Shown piece by piece: positions 7,857 to 17,393 of a stretch of 17,393 nt of DNA. Position 1 is the first letter of the stretch. Each line of letters begins with the position of its first letter. The stretch comes from Verrucomicrobiota bacterium (GTDB taxonomy: Bacteria > Verrucomicrobiota > Verrucomicrobiia > Opitutales > Opitutaceae), in NCBI GenBank assembly GCA_023416735.1, contig JAEZGX010000028.1:1-17393 (forward strand), in the 5' to 3' direction. Made by a program: the position numbers and the translations under genes. The notes under the pieces were generated by a model. The model had not been told where the DNA came from and did not search any database. It was given only the letters and a program-made list of their open reading frames with translations.

Positions 7857-8465
7857 TCAGAACTCGATCCCCACCTGCGCCTTCACCCCCGTCTGAAACG
7901 GATGCTTGATCTCCCGCATCTCCGTCACGAGATCCGCCGCCTCGATCAACTCCGGCAACGCCCCGCGTCCCGTGATCACGACGTGCTGCATCGGCGACTT
8001 CGCCTTCAACCCCGCGATCACTTCATTCTTCGGTAAATACTCATACGCGAGCACCACGTTCAGCTCGTCGAGCAGCACGAAATCGATCTCCGGATTCGCG
8101 AAAAACCCTTTCGCTTTCTCCCACCCTTCACGGCACATCGCGATGTCGCCCGCGCGATCCTGCGTGTTCCAGGTGAATCCGCCGCCGACGCTATGCCATT
8201 CGAGATAAGGTCCGCGCAGCGCCCGCTCCACTGCATCCGCGCCGCTCTTGATGAATTGAATCACGGCGCAGCGCCGCTTGTGCGCGACCATCCGCGTCAG
8301 CATCCCAAACGCCGCCGTGCTTTTCCCTTTCCCATCGCCGGTGTGCACGATGATCAGGCCGCGCTTCTCCTTCGCCGCACCGATCTTCGCGTCCATCTCG
8401 GCCTGCAAAGCCTGCATCGCTTCACGGTGTTCGTCATCCGTCGCCATCCTTCGTGAGTCGCTCAT
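7857..8465 (-). CDS. cobO: Corrinoid adenosyltransferase CobO/BtuR (CobA type)
   Basis: A 202-residue protein from the ATG at 8465; the frame is open further upstream but that part is the shadow of btuD. It has the P-loop VHTGDGKGKSTAAFGM (residues about 40-55), VIQFIKSG (69-75), the GFTWNTQD motif (96-103) and LLDELNVVLAY (131-141), all hallmarks of the CobA/CobO/BtuR family. The enzyme transfers adenosyl from ATP to cob(I)alamin or cobinamide-type corrinoids in the cytoplasm. Its ATG overlaps the btuD stop (ATGA), so it is translationally coupled to the uptake genes and acts on imported corrinoid. The length is typical and no motif is missing. Confidence 0.95.
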   Translation of the reverse strand: MSDSRRMATDDEHREAMQALQAEMDAKIGAAKEKRGLIIVHTGDGKGKSTAAFGMLTRMVAHKRRCAVIQFIKSGADAVERALRGPYLEWHSVGGGFTWNTQDRAGDIAMCREGWEKAKGFFANPEIDFVLLDELNVVLAYEYLPKNEVIAGLKAKSPMQHVVITGRGALPELIEAADLVTEMREIKHPFQTGVKAQVGIEF

Positions 8466-9178
8466 GGTAATTCCAAAATCATTCCCGGCCCCGTCCGCGC
8501 GCGCACGCCAAATACCTCGCTCACCCGCTCGGGCGTAAGCACGTCGTCCGGCTTCCCCAACGCCACCAGCCGTCCCGCTTGCATCACCGCGACCGCATCG
8601 AAGCACCGCGCCACGCGCAAATCGTGCATCGACAACAACAGCGTCTTCCCCGCGCGCGCCAGCTCCGCCGCGAGCTTCAAAGTCTCCAACGCATGCCGCA
8701 CGTCGAGCGCCGCCAGCGGCTCGTCCCAAAGCTGCAGCGGCGCTTCCGTCACCAGCGCGCGCGCGAGCAACACGCGTTGCCGCTCCCCGCCCGACAACCG
8801 CGTCACCGGCCGCTCCGCCAACCCCACCAAATCGAATCGCTCGAGCGCCGCCTCTACGCCGCGTTCGTCATCGCCATGCGCGAACCGTCCCTGCGTCACC
8901 ACCGATCGCACCGTGAAACCAAATTCAAAATGCGCCTCCTGCGGCACCCACGCCGCACATCGCCCGCGCTCCAGCACCGGAATCCCTTTCACACTCCTTC
9001 CCGCCCACTTCACCTCGCCCGTTCCGGGCAACACGCCCGCCGCAAACTGCAGCAGCGTCGACTTGCCCGACCCATTCGGGCCGACCAGCGCCACGAGTTT
9101 TCCGCGCTCCAGTCGAAGCGTCGTTTCGTGCAACCGCCCCGGCACACTCGCCCCGAAAACGTCCAGCGCCGCACTCAT
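8462..9178 (-). CDS. btuD: Cobalamin ABC transporter ATP-binding protein BtuD
   Basis: A 238-residue ABC ATPase from the ATG at 9178, which overlaps the permease stop (ATGA). It has Walker A GPNGSGKST (33-41), the Q-loop Q80, signature LSGGERQRV (128-136), Walker B LQLWDEP (148-154) and switch H185 in LLSMHDLR. The sequence is of the iron-siderophore/B12 (FecE/BtuD) type. It powers the BtuC channel at the cytoplasmic face of the inner membrane. The B12 assignment rests mainly on context: a cobalamin riboswitch, a BtuB-like receptor, and coupling to cobO on the other side. From sequence alone it could serve a siderophore or heme. Confidence 0.9.
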   Translation of the reverse strand: MSAALDVFGASVPGRLHETTLRLERGKLVALVGPNGSGKSTLLQFAAGVLPGTGEVKWAGRSVKGIPVLERGRCAAWVPQEAHFEFGFTVRSVVTQGRFAHGDDERGVEAALERFDLVGLAERPVTRLSGGERQRVLLARALVTEAPLQLWDEPLAALDVRHALETLKLAAELARAGKTLLLSMHDLRVARCFDAVAVMQAGRLVALGKPDDVLTPERVSEVFGVRARTGPGMILELP

Positions 9179-10182
9179 CGCGCCCTCCTCAACAACCACA
9201 GAAAAAACGGCCCGCCAATCACCGCGGTCACGATTCCCGCGCGCAATCCCACCGCGCGCCCGAGCAAATCGCACCCGATCATAAACGCCGCTCCTCCGAT
9301 CAACGACAGCGGCACGAGCCGCCGGTGATCCGGCCCGACCATCAATCGCAACGCATGCGGCACGATCAGCCCGACAAATCCAATCGTCCCCGCCACCGCC
9401 GTCGCCAGCGCCGTCATCACCGTGGAAAGTCCCAGCAGCCACCGCCGCAAGCTCTTCACATCGACGCCCAGGCTCTGCGCCTCCGACGCGCCCAGGCTCA
9501 GCAAATCCATCGCCCGCCCCCGCGGCCACAACAGCGCCGCCGCCAACACCACCGGCGAAACCATCCACACATGCTCCCACGAACGATCCTCCAACCCGCC
9601 GAGCAGCCAGAAAATGATCTGCGCATTCCGCTCATACGTGAGCGTGAAATTCGACAGCACGTAACTCGTCACCGAGCTCAGAAACGCGTTCAACGCCACC
9701 CCCGCCAGCAACAACCGCTCCGTCCCCGTGCCGCGCTGCGCCAGCATCACCACCGCACCCGTCGCCACAAACGCCCCCGCGATCGCAAACAGCGGCGTCA
9801 CGAACAGCGCTCCGCTCCCCGCCGCGAAACCGAATCCAATCGCCAGCACCGCGCCCGCCGCTCCTCCACTGCTCACCCCCAACAATCCCGGACTCGCGAG
9901 GCTGTTTCGAAAATACGCCTGCATCACGAGTCCGCTCGCCGCCAACGCCGCGCCAATCGCCATTCCCACCAGCAACCGCGGCAAGCGAATGTTCCACAAC
10001 ACCGTCGCCGCCAGTTCGTCGCGACGCCACAACCCGTCCCAAATTCGCGCGGGCGACAGCGGCAGATCGCCGACCGCGAGCGACGCCACCATCAACCCCG
10101 CCAGCACCACCAGCGCCAGCGGCACCGCCGCCTTCGCTCCGCGACCCTCGCGTTTCGCTGCACCTTCCGATGTCGTGCTCAC
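9175..10182 (-). CDS. btuC: Cobalamin ABC transporter permease BtuC (FecCD family)
   Basis: A 335-residue integral membrane protein with about ten hydrophobic segments. It shows FecCD-family signatures: LWNIRLPRLLVGMAIGAALAAS (about 63-84), GLVMQAYFRNSLASPGLLGVSSGG (about 85-108) and GTIGFVGLIVPHALRLMVGPDHR near residue 275. It starts with GTG at 10182; the GTGA overlaps the btuF stop by 4 bases, which fixes the start. The N-terminal ~20 residues are charged and cytoplasmic. It forms the inner-membrane channel with BtuD. Family members also carry siderophores and heme; the riboswitch and cobO/cobQ context argues for corrinoid. Confidence 0.9.
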   Translation of the reverse strand: MSTTSEGAAKREGRGAKAAVPLALVVLAGLMVASLAVGDLPLSPARIWDGLWRRDELAATVLWNIRLPRLLVGMAIGAALAASGLVMQAYFRNSLASPGLLGVSSGGAAGAVLAIGFGFAAGSGALFVTPLFAIAGAFVATGAVVMLAQRGTGTERLLLAGVALNAFLSSVTSYVLSNFTLTYERNAQIIFWLLGGLEDRSWEHVWMVSPVVLAAALLWPRGRAMDLLSLGASEAQSLGVDVKSLRRWLLGLSTVMTALATAVAGTIGFVGLIVPHALRLMVGPDHRRLVPLSLIGGAAFMIGCDLLGRAVGLRAGIVTAVIGGPFFLWLLRRAR

Positions 10183-11030
10183 TTGAATACGTTCGGATGC
10201 AGTTCGCGCGCGAGCCGCTCGTAGGCTTCGACACGATGATGCGTCACGCTGCTCAACATATACAGCGCGATCAACGCCGCCCGCTTCTCCTTCACCGCCG
10301 CCATGAACTTATACGGCGGCAGCACCAAAAACGGCGCGAGCGCCTCCTCCACCGACTCGCCGGCCACCACCACTTTGTCGATCGGCCACGTGAGCATCTT
10401 CTCGTTCGGCGGCGGCTCATGCCCGCGCAATCCGCCAAGCGTCGCCGCCAGATTGATCGCCCCCGCATGATCGCACAGGTCTTGAAAGGTCGTCTCCGCC
10501 CCGCCCATCACCCCATACGTCGAGGGCGCAATCACGCGCACCGGCGTCACGTCCTTCAACGTTTCCCGCAACACGCGCACGCGCGTCTGGCAATCCGCGA
10601 CGATCGCCTCCGCTTTCTCCTCCGCTTTCGGTCCCAGCTCTTTCGCCAGCAGCCGCAGGTTCGCGAACGCATCCTCCAAACTGTGATACCGGTCGAACAC
10701 GATGATCTTTACCCCCGCGCGCCGAATCTGCTCCGTCAACTCGCCGCGACTGTAATCCGCGAACAGCGCCAGCGTGGGACCGTATTTCAAGATCGCCTCC
10801 GAATCGCCGCGCTCCACCACGGGAAACCGCTTCGCTTCCTCTGCCACCGCCGAAAACGCCCGCGCATGCGCCAAATGGCTCAACGCCGCAATCTGCTCCG
10901 GCTCCGCCAGCGCCAGCAACAACTCATCCCCGCCGACAAACTGCGAGACGACGCGCACCTTCGTCTCCGCCGCCGCCGCGCCCGCCGCGCCGACCCAAAC
11001 CAGAACGAAAAGCAGCGCGCGTCGTATCAT
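10179..11030 (-). CDS. btuF: Periplasmic corrinoid-binding protein BtuF-like
   Basis: A 283-residue protein from the ATG at 11030. The N-terminus is a signal peptide (MIRRALLFVLVWVGAAGAAAA, cleavage about AAA-E). The mature part has the helical-backbone substrate-binding fold of the BtuF/FecB class (TroA-like): VVSQFVGGDELLLALAEPEQIAALSHLA near the start, LALFADYSRGELTEQIRRAGVKIIVFD in the middle, and a conserved C-terminal helical part. It would deliver corrinoid from the receptor to BtuCD in the periplasm. It starts four bases after the btuB stop and overlaps btuC by GTGA. The ligand is inferred from context; sequence alone would also allow a siderophore or heme. Confidence 0.88.
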   Translation of the reverse strand: MIRRALLFVLVWVGAAGAAAAETKVRVVSQFVGGDELLLALAEPEQIAALSHLAHARAFSAVAEEAKRFPVVERGDSEAILKYGPTLALFADYSRGELTEQIRRAGVKIIVFDRYHSLEDAFANLRLLAKELGPKAEEKAEAIVADCQTRVRVLRETLKDVTPVRVIAPSTYGVMGGAETTFQDLCDHAGAINLAATLGGLRGHEPPPNEKMLTWPIDKVVVAGESVEEALAPFLVLPPYKFMAAVKEKRAALIALYMLSSVTHHRVEAYERLARELHPNVFK

Positions 11031-11034
11031 GGCT

Positions 11035-12906
11035 TCAGAAGCGCCACTCGATGCCCGCGAACGCCCCCACCGGCAAGGCCGCGTAGCCGCGCACGTCGTC
11101 ATACTTTTCATCGAGAGCATTCTCTACGCGCGCCTGCACGCGCAGTCCGTTCGCGAACTCATAGCTCGTGAACACGCGCACCGTCGTGTAATCTTCGAAA
11201 TCGCCGACCGACTCCGTGCGATCCGCCACGCCGCGCAACCCGGCGCCGATCAGCCAGCCTTTCACCGGCTCGACGCGCACTTCGATCGCGCCGCTGTGAC
11301 GCGGCCGCCGAATCAACCGCACGCTGGTCGTGTCGTTGTGCGCCTCCAAATACGTGTAGCTCGCCCGCACCCCGGCCTGTCCGCCCAGCCGCACATCCGC
11401 CGCCAGCTCCACGCCTTCGGTCGTCGCCTTCGCCACGTTTTCGATCCGCCCCTGAAACGTCGTGAAATCCACCGTCGTCCACTCGAACAAATTCTCGAAA
11501 CGATTGTGGAAATACGTCGCGCTCAGCGTCGCCCGGCCGTTCGCGATCGTGTGGTCGACACCCACGTCCCAGCCTTCCGACTCCTCCGGCTTCAAATTCG
11601 GATTCGGCAACTGCCCCCACGCCGGCACGCCATAACGATCGTCCGAGCCGGGCCCGCCGAAGCCCGTCCCATACGTCGCGCGTAATTTCGTGTTTTCCGC
11701 CACGCGCCAGGCCGCGCCCACCCGCCAGGTCGTCGTGTCACCGACCGACTCGAAATCATCGTAACGAATTCCGCCGTTCACCGTGACCGCTGCGGTGGGG
11801 CGATATGTCCCCGACACATAACCCGACGACACATCGTCCGTCGAAGTCATCCCGTCGATCGTGTAACGCGAATCCTCAAACGTCGCGCCTGCCACGATCT
11901 CCGCCTGCGAGCTCGCCGTCCACGTATTCTGCCAGTCGAGAATCTCGCGCTTGTTGCGCAGCGCCGAATCCGTCGTCCACGGACCGCCCGAGATATCCGT
12001 CCAATCATACGCGCGACGATGAAGACCCGCCGTCAATCGCGACTTAAACTCCTCCGTCACTTTCGCCTCCGCGTAAACCGTGCCGAGATAATTGTCCATC
12101 GCCGCCACACCGGGCGCGACGAAGAACCGCGACCCCATTTGTTCGAACTCGCTGTTCTGCCCGCGAAACGTTCCGCCAAGCGTCAACTGCCGCGTCGCCG
12201 CCACTTCGAGCCGCGTCGAGTAGCTCCAGCCGTCGAAACGGTTCATCGGCTCGTCATTGTCGGTCGTGAAACGCGCGACCGCCGCGCTGTAACTCAGCAC
12301 GCCTTCGCCTCCTTCCACCGCCGCCGCTCCGCCTAGCGTGTCGAAACTGCCCGCCAGCGCCGACACCACTCCGGACGGCGCCCCACCACCGCGTGCCGTT
12401 TCCATCAAGATGACGCCGCCCATCGCCGAGCTGCCATAAAGCGTGCTTTGCGGCCCGCGCAGGACTTCGATGCGCTCGAACCCAACGAGATCCGCCGCCC
12501 CCAGAAAGTTGTTATACAACGCCGACCGATCGCTCATGCGAACGCCATCGACCATGAACAGGGTCTGATCCGAATTCGCGCCGCGCAGCGAAACCCCCGT
12601 CAGGCTTCCCACGGGTCCCGTCCCGGAAATAACCACGCCGGGTTCATGCGCCAGCGCCGTCCGCAAATCGACGATCTGCTCGAGCCCCAGCGTCGGCAGC
12701 GACACCACGCTCACCGCACTCGGCGTGGAACGCAGCTCCTGCGGTGTCCGCGTTGCGGATACGGTGTAGCGCTCGAGCGCGATCGTTTCGCCCGCATACG
12801 CCGCGGCGGAATTCTGGGCCGGCGCACCGGCGATGAAGCCGCCGCACGAGGCCGCGACCAAAAGAACTAAACGCGCGTAACGCGTCGCAATAGAGGTGTA
12901 TTTCAC
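11035..12906 (-). CDS. btuB: TonB-dependent outer-membrane corrinoid receptor, BtuB-like
   Basis: A 623-residue protein from the GTG at 12906; a TTG at 12930 is the only upstream in-frame alternative. I prefer the GTG because it gives a compact signal peptide (MKYTSIATRYARLVLLVAAS..., cleavage near APA-QN). A possible TonB box and plug follow: ERYTVSATRTPQELRSTPSAV, then a plug domain with SLRGANSDQTLFMVDGVRM and RIEVLRGPQSTLYGSSAMGG. The rest is a beta-barrel ending in the aromatic GIEWRF, as barrel proteins do. It imports corrinoid using TonB energy. It is first in the string btuB-btuF-btuC-btuD-cobO-cobQ and sits behind a cobalamin riboswitch, so it should be repressed when adenosylcobalamin is plentiful. 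No Shine-Dalgarno sequence is visible. Confidence 0.9.
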   Translation of the reverse strand: MKYTSIATRYARLVLLVAASCGGFIAGAPAQNSAAAYAGETIALERYTVSATRTPQELRSTPSAVSVVSLPTLGLEQIVDLRTALAHEPGVVISGTGPVGSLTGVSLRGANSDQTLFMVDGVRMSDRSALYNNFLGAADLVGFERIEVLRGPQSTLYGSSAMGGVILMETARGGGAPSGVVSALAGSFDTLGGAAAVEGGEGVLSYSAAVARFTTDNDEPMNRFDGWSYSTRLEVAATRQLTLGGTFRGQNSEFEQMGSRFFVAPGVAAMDNYLGTVYAEAKVTEEFKSRLTAGLHRRAYDWTDISGGPWTTDSALRNKREILDWQNTWTASSQAEIVAGATFEDSRYTIDGMTSTDDVSSGYVSGTYRPTAAVTVNGGIRYDDFESVGDTTTWRVGAAWRVAENTKLRATYGTGFGGPGSDDRYGVPAWGQLPNPNLKPEESEGWDVGVDHTIANGRATLSATYFHNRFENLFEWTTVDFTTFQGRIENVAKATTEGVELAADVRLGGQAGVRASYTYLEAHNDTTSVRLIRRPRHSGAIEVRVEPVKGWLIGAGLRGVADRTESVGDFEDYTTVRVFTSYEFANGLRVQARVENALDEKYDDVRGYAALPVGAFAGIEWRF

Positions 12907-12983
12907 GGAGGTCTGCTTGATGTCCAACAAGGCAAGAGCAGAACCCGCCGCCGTTTCCGGTGAACGAAGTTGCCACTCTCACG

Positions 12984-13033
12984 CTTCATTTTTGCGATGA
13001 AGTTTTCGCGACCGATGCGCGCAATCGCACCGG
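12984..13033 (-). promoter_or_regulatory. Two hairpins in the btuB leader downstream of the aptamer
   Basis: On the minus strand, 13033-13012 folds as an 8-base-pair stem (CCGGTGCG / CGCATCGG with one G-U pair, 6-base loop). Directly after it, 13002-12984 folds as CTTCAT / ATGAAG with a 7-base loop. Neither is followed by a T-run, so they are not intrinsic terminators. They lie between the aptamer and the btuB start and may belong to the expression platform; this is inference. Confidence 0.45.
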
Positions 13034-13120
13034 ACGCGTGAGCACTTCAGGACGGATGTTCGGACTCCGCATGTCTCGCCGACGATCGTCTCGCCGGCGT
13101 CCTCCTCCCCTCGCCTTCAC

Positions 13121-13259
13121 CCGCGACCGAAATCGCGAACTGGCTTTCCCGCGCGTCACCGCACGGCGTGGATTCGGGTATGATGCGTTACCGCAGCGCA
13201 ACTGTGGCCGAGTTTCACGGCCTTTCCCGTTGACTGACGTGTGATCGGAAAGAACGCGG
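13121..13259 (-). ncRNA. Cobalamin (adenosylcobalamin-type) riboswitch
   Basis: Read on the minus strand, the conserved elements occur in order. The core is AACGGGAA (GGGAA at 13228-13224). Next is the hairpin GGCCGTGAAACTCGGCC (13222-13206), and then the B12-box segment ACAGTTGCGCTGCGGTAAC (13205-13187). The 3' AAAGCCAG element ends at 13140. The outer CCGCG (13259-13255) can pair with CGCGG (13125-13121) to close P1. The aptamer lies about 215 bases upstream of the btuB start and faces the btuB-cobQ gene string, as is typical for B12 uptake operons. It points away from metH. The mode of control (RNA stop or ribosome access) cannot be decided; no T-rich terminator follows it. Confidence 0.9.
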
Positions 13260-13407
13260 AAAAGAGCAGTCGCCGCTTTCGCCGCTCGCAACTCGTTTCC
13301 TTGGTCACCTGTTGACCACGACTGCGCACTTTCTGTCAAATCTTCATATCCTAATTTCCAGATATGTCGCTTGCCACGTGCCCGCAACCTGCCCACGTTC
13401 CGCCTCC

Positions 13408-17337
<3,930 letters not shown>

Positions 17338-17341
17338 GTCG

Positions 17342-17384
17342 CGGGGGGGGGCGGGCCCCGCCCCCCCCCCCCCCCCCCCCCCCC
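17342..17384. other. G/C homopolymer hairpin at the sequence end, probable artefact
   Basis: Just after the metH stop, nine G (17343-17351) followed by CG can pair with CG and a C-run beginning at 17361. The C-run extends for 24 bases to 17384, and the window ends in AGAAAAAAC. Perfect homopolymer palindromes like this are uncommon in real coding-dense genomes and common at contig ends. A genuine terminator stem at this place cannot be excluded. Confidence 0.6.
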
Positions 17385-17393
17385 AGAAAAAAC

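Larger units (their letters stand above)
12907..13407. other. Intergenic control region between btuB and metH
   Basis: This ~500-base gap separates two divergent genes. It holds the cobalamin aptamer (13121-13259) and the rest of the btuB leader with two hairpins (12984-13033). The remaining ~150 bases (13260-13407) must contain both promoters. I see no convincing sigma-70 pair: a TTGACA on the minus strand (13339-13334) has no matching -10. No protein with recognisable homology is encoded here, although both strands are open in places. Confidence 0.7.

Noticed and set aside
6332..7909. 525-codon plus-strand frame opposite cobQ and part of cobO
   Set aside because: It is antisense to two firmly identified enzymes, Arg/His/Pro-rich, without any motif.
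13311..13339. TTGACA on the minus strand upstream of the riboswitch as a -35 box
   Set aside because: At 17-base spacing the -10 position reads GTCAAC, far from TATAAT, so I do not call a promoter.
12986..13396. 136-codon minus-strand frame in the btuB-metH gap
   Set aside because: It covers the cobalamin aptamer; the RNA signal explains the conservation and the peptide has no recognisable domain.

Overview
The window is GC-rich, densely coded DNA. The gene complement is compatible with a member of the Verrucomicrobiota, most likely Opitutaceae. This is inferred from protein flavour (ThuA-like secreted protein, MetH type, Cas4-Cas1 fusion), from heptamer repeats lodged in protein linkers and from the near absence of Shine-Dalgarno sequences. 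No ribosomal marker is present to prove it.

Left part (1-5119, all minus strand): a WYL-type regulator, then a decayed CRISPR-Cas locus of the type I-G (formerly I-U) kind. The adaptation genes look intact: a cas4-cas1 fusion followed by cas2. The interference part is almost gone. Only the first ~182 codons of cas3 remain, cut just before the DExH motif, and they are joined at about 3280 to the C-terminal ~235 codons of a Wadjet-type jetD (DUF2220/Toprim-like), in a different frame. The jetD remnant overlaps the cas4-cas1 start by 4 bases (ATGA). A Wadjet operon may therefore once have sat inside the cas operon, directly upstream of the adaptation genes, before one deletion fused cas3 to jetD. 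No CRISPR array is visible.

Middle (5275-6273, plus): one exported ThuA-domain protein, divergent from the WYL gene.

Right part (6293-17337): a cobalamin region. A cobalamin riboswitch (13121-13259, minus strand) heads the gene string btuB-btuF-btuC-btuD-cobO-cobQ. The first five genes are joined by a 4-base gap or by 4-base overlaps. cobQ follows after a 109-base spacer holding a long imperfect hairpin. Together they take up corrinoid across both membranes, adenosylate it and amidate cobyrinate intermediates. Divergent from this is a full-length metH for B12-dependent methionine synthase, the main visible user of the cofactor.

Degenerate tandem heptamers occur in frame inside cas4-cas1 and in two interdomain linkers of metH, and a related 6-base-period inverted repeat lies between cobO and cobQ. 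The right end (17342-17384) is a G/C homopolymer hairpin that looks like an assembly or sequencing artefact.
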